Shown: piece by piece, positions 42,791 to 55,088 of the stretch | Layout of the letters: each line of letters starts with the position of its first letter | Numbering within the stretch: the stretch's first letter is position 1 | Source: Closterium sp. NIES-65 | Lineage: Eukaryota > Streptophyta > Zygnematophyceae > Desmidiales > Closteriaceae | Direction of reading: 5' to 3' | Length of the DNA stretch: 64,000 nt | Assembly (NCBI GenBank): GCA_948144175.1 | Contig: CANXME010000230.1 | Coordinates: 58,591 to 122,590 of the forward strand | The notes under the pieces: generated by a model | The model's database searches: none | Told to the model about the DNA's origin: nothing | What the model saw: the letters and a program-made list of their open reading frames with translations, nothing else | Made by a program: the position numbers and the translations under genes

Positions 42791-44929
42791 GCAATCAATT
42801 GTTAGGACGTGAGCAGGCTTCCTCGCTTGTATTCATGGCTTTGTCAACGCTTTTCTTGATAGGTGCTGCTGAATCCTGCAAGGCAACGCAAACAAGAAGC
42901 TCAGTATGAGAACCGCATAAGGCGAAACCACGGCTGAAACAGCAACAAAGTGAAGTTTAACACATACTTTGGATGATGGTAGGCGGAGCGTAGCAGGTGA
43001 AGGGGGTGGGTAGGAAGGCGCAGCAGTGTTTTTTGCTGCATCCGGCGTCTTGATGATGCTCTAGCCAGCGTGTCATTGTTGCTGCAGCCACCGACGTCAG
43101 TGCCTCGTGCCTGCACGCAAACCACCACAAAATGTTATTTGCTGATTGGTTGCACAGCAGCAAGTAGCAAAACAAGAATCGGAATCAATTTAAAAAATAA
43201 CCTTGGGAGCTCACCTCGGGAAAGTAATGGAGAATTGCAGTCAGAGAATCGGCGAATGGCAAATGGCGGGTGAGGGGTGGTGAATGCCTGACGTAAACGA
43301 AGGCGTACAGAGAACAGAGGAAATCAAAATGCTACTCTCCGTATTGTAATCGTGCAGCCGTCGGCCGAACGAATAGGGAAATTCAGGCTTGGACGAGTGA
43401 ACTGATGGCGTGGACGTGTTTCACTGAACTGAAATTGGTTTGGAGTATAAGAAATGTGTCGAGAAAGGCAAGATGGAATGATCGGAGAGCCCTCTGCGAA
43501 ATGGGAATGCTCCGAGGCAAAATGCCATGCAGTCGAATTCCGTGGGGCTTGAATCGCTGACGTCATGTTTGGCCAAACATTCGCGCCGTGGTAGATTCGA
43601 CCTGAGCTTCAACGGTAAAAAACTGCCTTACTGGCTTCTACGGTGGTCCCAAAGAATGCCAGCAAGGAAAGAAAAGAAAAGAAGGAACGATTCGGCTTGG
43701 ACCACGTCATTCAGAATCGAAAATCTATGGAGAAAGTATCCTCCTTGGGTGTTTCCAATTTGCCTACGTGTGCTTTTTCGAACGGTCAGTACCTCGCAGA
43801 CCCACGTGAAGAAAGCAACTCCGAAGCTGGTCACATGAAGTGACGTGTTTATGAAATGCATGACGTGTACCCCACTTCTCATCACCAATCAGCTACATGG
43901 AGGCGCGCCAGCTCTACTTTCTGATTGGGTTGAAAAAGGCGGTGGAAAAACAGCCTTTCTGGTGGGCGGGAAACTTGTGCTTGGAGAATTGTGACTGACA
44001 ACACATTGCTGGAAGAAAAAATGGAGAACTTGAGGTGGGGGGAAGAGAAGCTGGCGAGAGATCCAAGGTTGGGCGAAATAGGTTGGGCAATATTTTCTTC
44101 CCTCAATTTCGCAGCGGGGTTCAAGTTCAGCAACTTCAATACGGTACATACGGCGAACAGCGTATACTGCGTTAGGGTTATCTTTTTGCTGACTAGTTCC
44201 TGCAAACTTATCAAGAAAAATTGATTGCAATAGCAGTACTTCACACAAGGAAAACCAGTACAACAAATGGTATTTCGGAATAGCATTGTACAGATGTGCA
44301 CAATTGCTTCACTTGCTATTGAGATTGCCATTTGTTTCAGGAACCAAAACCTGCATTGCATATATAATCACATTACATGTGTATAATACAGGATATAAGA
44401 AGATACTTTCATAGCCCACTGTCAGATGTTATAGTCTTAGTGATGTGTGTCATATGGGATACAACAGTTAGGGTTAGGTTTATGTACCTCAACAAATCTT
44501 AGAGAACATCACCATTCCGTTCTTGACACCCACCTCCTCCTCTACTCCCTTTCCTGATCCCTCATGGTTTTCTCAACACTCGCGCCAACCCACCGGTTAC
44601 CCTTGTTGAACTCCTCTCAGCCCATTGCTTCTAACATACCGGTACCGTACGTCCCTCCTGGCCACTTTCCTGGCCGTGTGACAGAGCAAATTGTACATTT
44701 GACAGCCTCTTTGGCCTTTGTCCGTAGTCCGAAAGCATCTCTACCCTTGCTCTTTGACTCAAAACTGGTACCGTACAAGTGCTACCACCAGGTACAGTTT
44801 GGAAGTACTGTAACCCACACACCTTACCCTAGCTATCCATACTCACATTTATATCCAGCCCCCTATTGAAGTTTGAGCACAACCTGACTGGTTAGTGATC
44901 AGTTCAGGTTTTCTTAAAGCCTCGGGCTC
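42791..44929. other. Spacer, no gene recognised
   Basis: AT-richer than the array to the left. Short open frames show no domain. The right part probably includes the 3' UTR of the IPC synthase gene. Confidence 0.4.
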
Positions 44930-46924
44930 TCATCTCACATCAACCCCAGACAAGCTGGCTCTTAAACTACCATATTCCTGCACGCAAGACACAGAGATTT
45001 TTTTTTTAGGAACAACCGGCAACAAAGGGCCAACATCAAAAGAACGACGGAGCTTGGGGGTTTGGAGGTGGCTTACCTCATCCGGCGAGTCAGGGCATAC
45101 TCTGACAAAAGGGGCTTGCAATCTTCTCCAAACGTACTTTAGGCCATGAAATGATCGGATCAAAAGGTTTTGATCAAGTGTATAAGCATGGTTATTGGAT
45201 GCCTGAGCTTCAAAAGAGGTTTCCAGTTGCGATGACAAGTGGAAGGGCGAGGAGTGGAGTGGTAGGATCTTGTCACAAGGGCTATGCTCAAGCAGGTCTC
45301 TTGGGCCAACTGCAAAGAGTCCAGGGTGATCCATTAAAACACAGATTAGTGGCCATTGGGCCATTATGTACTGAACATTAACAATCCAAGGAACTGTGCT
45401 CATACCGTTGTCCTCCAGCTTGTGCTCAACAAAGTAGTAGACCAGAGGTACAACGTACCTGAAAATGGACACATGAAAGAACTGTCAGCTCGGACGAAAA
45501 TAACAAACGAACATGCTGTCCCAGAATCTTTCAATTCTTACCATGCAATGACAACGTCCACTGTGTAGTGCTTGCGTGATGCGATTATCAATACCGACAT
45601 AACTCCAGACAATAACCATGACAGATGCTTGAAGAGGCTGAAAAGGCAGCAATGAAGTCAAAGGCAAGCGAGACGCAGGCTCACAAGATGTCATCAGACA
45701 CACGAATTCATCCAGCACAAAAAAACAAGGCATTCAGGTGAAGTACGAGCTCACAGATTGGTTCCATATTTGGAGTAGGTGATGACAACAGTGAGGATGA
45801 ATGTCATGTGGGAGGAAAAGATGAGGTCACCACACCCATGCATGGCTGCGGCAACCACAGGTGCAGCAATATGATACTGGTTACAAATTGATAACAAGAA
45901 AGGAGAGAAAAATGATGTTTGGAAATCCGCTCTGCTCAAGGCATGCCTATAACAATGCTTCGCCCACCATTAAGGTACAGCACGTCATGGATTCCAGTGT
46001 ATTTGAGGATAGCCGTGGGAGATCCCTGCACGTTCATAAAGACCACAAGAGTTACACAGAAACCGAGCTCTGAAGGAGAGGGAAAATGGAAGTCGATGCT
46101 AGCATACCTGTCTACAATGATGTGCAGGACCAGGTAGTTGTGTTGCCGTAAAAGACAGTACCCGAAAAGTCTGACACATCTGTCAAGGCACCCGTTCTAT
46201 CCACATTAACCATCACCAGTCACTATCCGACACACAAGCCAAAATAAGGAGAACTTAAGCTAGCTTCTTACCACAAATACCGTCAGAATTTTGCACCACA
46301 CAAGCACAGTGTAAAATTGCTTCTTGGTGCACACGAAGGGATGGAATGTCCACTGAGACACACAAAAGAAAGTGTCAGATGATACTAAAGCAACACATCT
46401 ATCACGGGAAAGCCAGGATACAAGAACATTTAGCATTAGAGAAAGCAATCGGACTGAGTCAGTGCAGTCCACTCCAAATGCTTACAACGCAGCAAGGAAT
46501 GAAAATGGCGAAGAAGAGGTATTCACTGATGAAGAAATACTCAGGACCGACTTCCTGTCAAAAAAGCATGTGAGTACTTCAACACCAAGCAAATTCGAGT
46601 AACGCCATGACAGATCGAGATACAACAGCGGCTCATGTGAAAGGCAGAGGTTAACGAAGAAGCTCACAGGGACAAGTTCGAACCCGACATCATGTAACGA
46701 AGGACGAGGAGTGTGGAGAAAGTGAGCTGTTCGAGTTAAGAAACCGTGAACAAACTGCAGTTGAGCAGAAACACATGGTCAATGGTGCCCTCATTTTTTT
46801 TAACCAGGATAATTTAGGAGCACGAGAGACGTGCCTGAAAAAGGATACCAGATGCAATAATCGACCACTTCTCCTTGAATAGTGACCATTCAGCAGCCAC
46901 CTCTAATCGTATTCGGCGACAGAG
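44930..46924 (-). CDS. IPCS: Inositol-phosphorylceramide synthase (PAP2_C, sphingolipid), 5' exon not found
   Basis: This enzyme transfers inositol phosphate from phosphatidylinositol to ceramide in the Golgi membrane. Exons 46835-46924, 46668-46754, 46486-46554, 46272-46352, 46108-46179, 45968-46025, 45755-45845, 45542-45637, 45406-45458 and 45309 down to 44930 splice in phase. Translated motifs follow plant IPC synthases in order: [86 protein letters not shown] (first catalytic His) and [17 protein letters not shown] (second His and Asp). Several hydrophobic segments are visible (for example [11 protein letters not shown] and [10 protein letters not shown]). The first intron shown uses a GC donor (CAG|GCACGT), because only that join fits family alignment and phase. 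The start exon upstream of 46924 could not be placed. The C terminus after KLEDNG is less certain. Confidence 0.9.
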
Positions 46925-48085
46925 CTGCGAAAGATAAGTAGGATTTTTTGTATTATCACATATATCCGACGAGGCATTGATGAGATGGAAGGAGATGAAT
47001 AAGGGATGTTTCCGCGACAAACGCTAAAGAGCAGCTTGCCTTGCATAAGGTCCTGCTCGCAAACGAAGGGAACCCGTAAAGCACCATCGCACCAATCGCA
47101 TCTAGTAGAAACTGATGGTAGCTTCAGTGCATGTATACGCGAGTCACAAAGAGCTAATCTTGAGTTAACGGCAAAAGTGGCACCAAAGAGCATACCTAAA
47201 GACGTAGGCCAGCTCGCCCTCAATTTTCTGCTTGGAATCTAGAAACTCCAGCCGCCATAGAGAAAGCGACGAGTAAAGTTCTGGGTGATGGTGAGAAAGG
47301 TTCACAACAGCTGGTGAAGCCGGGAGGAAGCAGACATGCACGCGGTCCGGTAGCCTTAACGACCATCCCAATGCCAGCATCCCAAACCCACGTCAAGTCG
47401 CCAGGCTGGTCTGACGTGGCATCGCAGATCTGGCTCTGGCGGTCCGATTCGCGTGAAGTGCTGGTCAACTGAGCTTTCTGGCGCAGGTTATGGGTGGTAC
47501 AAAAACGGCAATCAGTTCAAGTCGTGTCTCAGAATGAAAACGTCACGGTTTCCGTTCGTGACTCTGTTTCTTGCTGACGTCGGCCCAGCTGGTCGCATCA
47601 GCAGTTGGCTGAAGTTCCTATAAGTCATCAGGACCCGCGAGGCAAATTCGACACCCCCCAAGCTGACGCCAGCAGCACTATTTTGAGCTTGCTTCAGCTT
47701 GAAGGCCCGTTCAAGAAGCGCCAGCTGAACAAAACACTGCGTACGCGTTTCGAACAAATTCGGGACAGTAACAAAAACTTTTTTTTCCTTATGCAACTTG
47801 TGTTCTCCTGATTGCATCACTCAGCTTGCTCTGTGTCAGACACAGTGACTCAAATCCATCCTTTCAACTCTCGTCCAGATTCCAAGCAGAGCCAAGATGC
47901 TGTGGTGCAATGGCTCCACTCCACAGGCCTCAGTTCTCGTACTAATCCATCAATCAGCCCATCCGTTCATTCATGCGATGTCGACGTAGTGTGCTCTAGA
48001 ACTAACTTATTGTCGTCATCTACTAATCCATGTCAGTGGGGATGAACAGCTTCAGCAATAAGTAACTTTCAATCTCTGTTGCCTG
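46925..48085. other. Divergent region between IPC synthase and the plastid protein gene
   Basis: It must contain the IPC synthase first exon (minus) and the promoter of the plus-strand gene at 48086. Minus-strand candidates near 47170-47270 (MAAGVSRFQ..., or SLWRLEFLDSKQKIEGELAY before a GTATGC donor) do not join in the right phase, so I leave the exon unplaced. Confidence 0.4.
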
Positions 48086-51000
48086 ATGGCTCCGACACTC
48101 GCATTGTCCGCTCCTCTTTCATACCTATCCACATCCCGTGTCAGAGTTGCCGTTCGAGCCTCCGTTAGACATTCACGCCACGGCTCAAGCAAGAAGCTAC
48201 ACATTTCCCAGATTCCAACACCTGTAGATGCGCGAGTCTCGCCGATCAGGCATCGGCCGTCGCGGCTGTCAATATGCAGGTCGAGGAATTTCGACGACAT
48301 CGCAGAGCCGTTGAGTCCTGAATTGAGCGACGCAACGACGGACCACCCCGCACCGCCTCCTGACGCGACGACATTAGAACATCAAGCCGGAGATGTGTCT
48401 GGAGCAGCGGAATTTCAGCATTCGGACATCAGTCACCATGGAGCTCCCATGCCAGAAGCCAACCAGCCGTCTGCCGGCGGTACTGAGCGTCTTGACATAC
48501 CTCACAACAATGTCTCGTCGCAGTCGGTCGCAATTCGCGAAAGCTCGCTCGAGTCGTCGCAATCTTCGCAATCATCGCTGGGGAACGATTGGTCCTCTGC
48601 GCATCAGTCCGAACCACCGCGAGAAACTGGATTGTACAGAGCCGGAGCCTTGGCGAATCGTTCAGAGAACCGAATAACCCCGCAATTCGCGAGCGTAAAA
48701 AACGTCGGTATTCCATCTGCTGCGGTTACAGGCATTACGTCTGATGGCCTAATCAACGGCGAGCAGTCATATACTGGCGCATCTTCCTCGTCGAACAGCA
48801 GTGAGGAGAAGAGCCTTGCCGAGGCGGCAACAGCAGTGGCAGGGACGAGCGAAGCAGCGACGATCCCGACAGCGGCTGGTGATGCGGCAGCAGTAGTGAG
48901 GGACGCGATTGGGGAGATGGAAGAGGGGAGTGTGGGTGGCGTACCGGGCGGGGAAGGCGTGGGGGTTCAGTTGCAGCAGGCGCAGGCGCAGTTGCAAGCG
49001 CAGCTTCAGGAGCAGCTGCAGGCATTGGAGAACCTGATGTCGCTGCTCGGCCTAGGCGTCGCTTCTGCTGCGAATTCGCGGAGACCTGCGGAGCCGGGGG
49101 AAGAGTGGGGGGATAGCGGAAGCGGAACGGCGGATTGGGTCGGCGGACGAGAGGAGCGCGCGCGTCGGAAAAGAGAGAAGCTGGCCATGGCGCGTGCAGC
49201 GAGCAGGCTAAAGAGCATAAGTGTTGCGAATATGGACAATAATACGAGGAGCATCGGATTTGGCAGCAGCGGCAGCAGTAGCGCCATGGGTGACAGTGAC
49301 GGGAGCGACAGTAGCAGGGACAAAAATACGGCATTAGGGTTCACTGGCACAGGGAGTCAGCCGGTGTCGACTCGACCCTTCGAGAATCGAAGTAAGCAGT
49401 ACCAAGACGATCCTGCCAGTCAGCAATCTTCCCCCCTCGCTTCTCCCGCGGCCTCGAGCGTTACTTCGTCCACCCCTTCCCCGTTCGCCTCCCCCTCGGG
49501 CGCGGAAGCAGAGGGCGCGGAGCGGAAGGTTCTAGAGCGCGCAGTGGTGGAGATGGCGTTGCTGCAGGAGGTGTCGCGCGGCGGGATCGAGGGCTCGACT
49601 CTGGAGGAAGAGTGGGGGGAGCTGCGCCAGGCAGTCAGCCAGGACCCGCAACTCTCGCGACTCTATAACGAGTACGCGCGCGACGCGCTTCTGGCGCGGG
49701 AAGAGCAGCGGCGGCAGGAGGCGGGCGGGGGAAGGTGGAAGGTGGACGCGCGGGGGAGGAGGATCAGGAAGCGGAGACGGGGGCGGAAGGCGGAGGCGGA
49801 AGGGGAGGAGGGGATGAGCAGCAAGGCGCGGACGGAGGAGAGGCTGCGGCGGTGGAGGGCGGGGGTGGTGGCGGCGGCGACTCAGAGCACAGTGGTGGAG
49901 GTGGCGACGATGGTGGTGCTGATGGTGCTGCCCATTGCGGCAGGCGCGTTTGTGTATGTGAACGTGCAGGAGTGGCTCAAGGCCGTGGCGCCCCAGCCTG
50001 CCGTTGTGGAGAAGGAACCCTGGTGAGACTGGGAGGGTGGCGTGGGGTTGGGTGGGGTGTGGTGAGGCTGGGAGAGGTTTCAGACAGGAAAATCCGTCGT
50101 AGGATGTGAGAAGGGGTCATAAAATAGGTTGTCAAGGGGAGTATGATAATTATAAACAGCAGCATCACCACTCCCTCCGCACCATATTCCTGCACTTCCT
50201 GTTGCCTTCTCGCCTTGTCCCCGACCACCCATGCTCCTCCCGCACATGCCATCAGGTGGATGCTGTTTGGCCCAGCAGCCAGTGCAGCGGGCACAGTGTT
50301 TGGAATGGCAGGGCTGGGCTTCGCAGCCAAGACAGCCGCAGCGGCGCCAGTGGCCGTGGCAGTGGTGCCGCAGATGGACGCCCTCTGGCGCTCCTTTGGA
50401 GGCGCTAGCCTGGTGCGCCCACCCTTCTTCTCACGCTCCATCCCTTCTCCACGATCGCTTTTCGCATCGATTGAGATTTTTCAATATGGACTCCAGCCTT
50501 GTTCTTGCGCTTCCTCAGTGCTTTGTGAGACGCTTGTGTTGCATTCAGAGTCGCCCCCGTTCCCACCTGCTTCTCCCTGCTCCCTGTGTGTCCGTCCATT
50601 GGCCCCCCTTGCAGGTGGCGCTGTACTGGCGCACGCTGGTGTTTGGCAAGACGTTTCGCAGCATAGAGTGGGACCTGGAGGCATACGATGCGCCCAACGG
50701 CAACATGAAGTCCATCACCATCCGTGTGCCCTCCCTCGTCAGTCTCAACCCCACTTCTCACTACTCCACTACTGGAACCCGTGCCTTGTTATCTATTGCT
50801 CCCTGGGTGAACACTGAACCAAAAAAGCGATAATGCTATGAGCGCCCGACATCGCAAATCCTCCCCATGCTCCTTTCAGTACAGCTGTGAAAGTAGAGTT
50901 ATGCTTCTCGCAGTTCTCACATCACTTTCCCTGTGCGTCACACTTCTCCACCCTCCCTGCGACTCTTCCCCTCTGCTCGGGCAGAATGCAGTGCGCACCA

Positions 51001-52646
51001 AGATAGCACTGGCGAATGGCCTTGCGGGCGCCAGTGAGGTGGAGCAGCTGGCGCTGTGGATCCCCAACTCTGGGGACTTTGTGGTCAGTGCCTCACTGCA
51101 CCACCTCCCACCCAGCTCCACACATTGTGTTTGTGATGATGCATCTGCCCCTTTGCTTGTGTCCCACTCTGTATGTATGTTCCTGCCTGTCCATGGAAGT
51201 GAATAACATTGTATCTTCTAACAATGACTCAATTGTTGCTGTCCCTCCCCCTCCCAGGAGCCCCTGCGCCTGGCCAAGGACCTGGCGCTGATCCCGGACT
51301 TTGGCTTTGTCATCTGGTCGCGCACACCTGCCTCCCTGCACTGCCTGCCCTCCCGCGCTGCCAAGACCATGCCCTCACCCACTGCTGCAGCAGGGTCAGC
51401 TGGCGCTTCTGGGGGTGGAAGTAGCAAGGCCACAGCGGCTGGTGCTGCCATTGGAGGGAAGGCTGGTGGTAGCGACAGTGAGGCAACGAGTGTAGGTAGC
51501 AGCATCGGCAGTAGCGGCAGCTCTAGCAGCAGCAGTAGCAGTAGCAGTGAAAGTGATGGAAACATTGGTAGGAGGAGTAGCTGGGCTGATCTAGGAGTTG
51601 GGGGCATGGGTGATGATTTAGTGTGGGGTGAGCGTAACGGTGGCAGCAGTGGCTGGGCACAGCAGAGTGAGGCGGCAGCAGTGCCAGCAGCAGGAAATGG
51701 AGGCATGCAGGCTTCAGCGCAGCAAATGGTGCAAGGCCAAGAGGCAGCCAATGGTGCTGTGGCTGCTGCAGGAGTGGCACGCCCAGGAATGTTGGGACTG
51801 CTTTCACCATCTGTGGGAAGCAGTTCAGCAGCAGCAGTAGCACCAACAGTCGCAGCACAATCACGAGCAATAATGCCAACTGCAGCAAGTGCACCACTTG
51901 CAACAGCACAACCACCACCAGCACCACCACCAGCACCACCATCACCAGCAGCAGCCACATCCGTCCAGTCAATGGGGACGAGTCCAGGCACATCAGCACC
52001 TGCTTTTGCTGCTGGTGATAGCAGCCGGCGTGACAATTGGGAGACGCAGGGTGTACAGGGGATGAGTGATGCCGACATCGCTGTTGCCATGATCCAGTTC
52101 ATAGTAACCACCTCTGCAACACTGTCCGTCACGTCTCCTCCTTGTTCAACTGCCGCTTCCTCCTCCCCCACTTTGATACCCAATACAGCACAATCACAAG
52201 CTTTTTCAACAGCACCATCAGCAGCACCAGCAGCAGCAACAGCACCAGGCTCAGAACCCAAGGGTGGGAATGCAGCAATCTCAGGCCCAATAGCAGGTGG
52301 GCCCTCCAATGGCAGCGTCTGTGCTCTTGAGTCAGCCAATCAGCTGCCATTCACAGCAACCATAATGGAAGCTTCTGTCTCCCGCCTCTTGCCCTCCAGT
52401 AAATCAGAGCAGGATGGAGGACGAGGGGGAGAAGGGATGGAGCTGGGAGAAACGAGGCAGGGAGGAACTGGAGAGGAAGTGAGGAGGGAGGAAGAACCAC
52501 GAGTGCTGGCAATGTCTGAAGACGAACAGGATGAGTTGATTGAGAGGGCAGCTCGGTGCGACCCTGTGTTGATTGTTCTGTTTAGGGCTTTGTCACATGA
52601 TCCCCAGAGGTTCATGCGACATGCCTTGTATCACATTAGAAGGTGA
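48086..52646 (+). CDS. Unrecognised plastid-targeted membrane protein, ~1,234 aa
   Basis: Five exons (48086-50022, 50256-50412, 50615-50737, 50985-51083, 51258-52646) join in frame. The N terminus (MAPTLALSAPLSYLSTSRVR..., rich in Ser/Arg/His and poor in acids for ~60 residues) looks like a chloroplast transit peptide. A long Ser/Thr/Gln-rich region follows, then a conserved-looking helical part (VLERAVVEMALLQEVSR ... DPQLSRLYNEYARDALLA) and a basic stretch. Two hydrophobic segments follow (VATMVVLMVLPIAAGAFVYV; AASAAGTVFGMAGLGFAAK). After the second segment come compact exons with WRTLVFGKTFRSIEWDLEAY and DLALIPDFGFVIWSRTP, which look like the true domain. The tail is Ser/Ala/Gln-rich, ending in a short helical segment (ELIERAARCDPVLIVLFRAL). 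I do not recognise the family. The stop lies inside AAG|GTGAGT, a perfect donor, so a further exon is possible. Confidence 0.75.
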
Positions 52647-53201
52647 GTTGGCATGCTTTGTACAGGTTTTAGGCTTGTTAATATGACTTATTCAGATGTA
52701 TACTTTATGGCATGCAACTTCTTACACATAGATGGGTGGTACTGTGACTGGTGAATGGCTCATCTGATGAATACTTTCTGATGGACTCAATTTACTGACC
52801 ACATTCGTTGTACATAGCGTTGTACAGAAATGAAGGGTACCGTAATAACGTAGTTATGCTGTTCGGCATCCTTCTCGATTCCCTCGCCACCACACCTCCG
52901 CCATGTCCTCTCGCTGTGTTCTATCCACCTCCCCCTCCTCCCGTGCATCCTCCAACAGCGTCACTTGCGCTGTGATTTTAGCGGGACATCTCGTCGCTTC
53001 TCTTCTCATCCCAGTCACTGCATGTTAGCTGGAATTAGATCAACATTGAAGTATATTTGAAAACACAGTTATATCTTGCAGTGAAATTGGACTGATATCT
53101 TCAGTCTCCGCGTGTCGCTGACCTAGAAGGAATAGGGTTTTGATAAATAAACCTCTAGCACTTCCATTTCCAGTTCGTCTTCTTGTTTTGTCGCTCAAGA
53201 C
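52647..53201. other. Intergenic, upstream of eIF4E
   Basis: 555 bp of mixed composition with no gene seen. It holds the 3' UTR of the plastid protein gene and the eIF4E promoter. Confidence 0.4.
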
Positions 53202-54521
53202 ATGGCGGCTATAGATCAGACCGAAACAGAGACGAACACAGCAGCGGCGGAGAAGACGGAGACAGGAGGAGCGGCGACGGAGAGCGAAGCGCTGGTGAAG
53301 CATCCGCTCGAGCACCGCTGGACGCTCTGGTTCGACAACCCGCAGCAACGCGGGAAAAGCGGCGGCTCGTGGGGTAGCTCGCTCCGCGTGATCTTCACGT
53401 TCGGGACCGTTGAGGACTTCTGGTGGTGCGTGGCTCAACCTAGCGTTTACTCCTGTTTCGATTTCTAAGCTCGCGTTTCGACTCTTCTAAGCTGTCGTCA
53501 ATCAATCTCTCTTAAGCGATTCGTCTTTGGTGGTTTGGCTCCTAAGGGAGTGCTCAGGACCTTCCGCCGTTTCGCGATCCTTTCCACCTCACGACTCCCA
53601 TCGTTAACCCTCGTTTCTGCCTTGTCCCGTTTTTTTCTTCTTGGGCAGTTTATACAACAACATAGTGCAGCCGAGCAAGCTGATGAACAAGGCGGACATG
53701 CATCTGTTCAAGGAGGGCATTCAACCCAAGTGGGAGGACCCCAAGTGCGAGAAGGGCGGCTCCTGGACCATCCCGTGCTCGCGGAGCAAGGAGTACCTCG
53801 ATAACATGTGGCTGCACTTGGTGAGACATGCCTCATTGCCTGCCTGTTTGCAGTTCAAGATGACTCTCTGGACATGACTTGGCGATTTCGGGTGTGCCCC
53901 GTACGCATTAGAGTGACACCTTGCCATGTGCCAGTAGTCTTACTGCGTGACGACCTCCTCTTCTTGCTTTGTACAATAGTTGCCTTGTCCAACCAACCAG
54001 CCCTGGTGCCACCCCCGAATGTCCTGCAATGCAGATGCTGGCGATGATAGGCGAGCAGATTGACGAGGGCAACGACATCTGTGGCGCCGTGGTGAGCATC
54101 CGACCAAACAAGGACAGAGTGGCGCTCTGGACTAAATCCGCTGCCAGCGAATCCATTCAGGTACAACTGGAGCTTCCATGCTTGCACTGCACCTTTGGTT
54201 CCACTGTGGTCTTTCAACCTGGCATGTGATGGTTGTTCTGAGATCTATGGCAACATTATCTTTCCCGCTGATCCTGGGTGCAGACGAGCATTGGCAAGCA
54301 ACTGAAGGAGATTCTGGGCGTGACGGAGCAAATCGGGTTCTCTTCTTTTGTGAGTTTGGCATGCTGTCTATGAGAACGCTGCTGCTCCTTAGCTTGTTCC
54401 TTTTGCTGCTGTATGAGAGATTTCGGAGCACAACTGCCTTCTGTTCTCTGACGCGTTATCTTTCCCTGTGCAGGCGGACCAGAAAGGGTCAAGGTCAGCC
54501 TCGGATAAGTACTCCGTCTAG
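53202..54521 (+). CDS. eIF4E: Translation initiation factor eIF4E (cap-binding)
   Basis: It binds the 7-methylguanosine mRNA cap and recruits eIF4G in the cytosol. Five exons (53202-53425, 53649-53820, 54035-54160, 54284-54349, 54474-54521) join to 211 aa. Family motifs are complete: [33 protein letters not shown] (the Cys codon is split by intron 1), [15 protein letters not shown] (cap-stacking Trp and cap-binding Glu), [20 protein letters not shown] and [18 protein letters not shown], ending in DKYSV. The length lies between plant eIF4E (~235) and eIF(iso)4E (~200). Sequence features are mixed, so I do not assign the isoform. Confidence 0.96.
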
Positions 54522-55088
54522 CTTTGCACACTAGCTTCTCTCCTTGCCGCTGTATGACCTGCTTTTCTAAAAATGGCACAAAGTTCCTGTGTGGTTTCCA
54601 GTTACGGGTAGTTGTGCATTTTTTTAATCGGTCAACTCGCAGCATGAACAGCGTCTGCTGCACTGACGACCACAAAGTCGTTAATGCACATGAGAGTGTC
54701 CGTCTCTCTAGTCGTCTGCCTAAGCCAACTGTTCTTACTCTCCATTTAGTTCCATATTGGTCTCTACTCCACGAAATATAAGGACTAAAACTGTACATTT
54801 GTATGCACTGGGTGAAATGTTTTTCTGAAGGCGGGGGCTACCACATGTAGAGGATTCGAGAAGGCCTTCTCCCAGTCTAAACTGAAGCCCATCGAGATCG
54901 CCAGGACCGACTGGCTTCCTCCATTCCATGTAAGTTTCCACCATTCACCAACGCCGTCAATTACTAGATAATCAATAGTATCTTAGGTGGTAATGCCTGG
55001 TGCTGTCAGCAGCTGCATCGCGTTGCTAGGCTGAGCAGTTCGCTGCTCCAAACAAGTAGATCGTGTTGTATTTCAGGCTATCGGAGCC
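54522..55088. other. Intergenic between eIF4E and SR45
   Basis: 567 bp with no coding signal; it contains the eIF4E 3' UTR and the SR45 promoter and 5' UTR. Confidence 0.4.
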
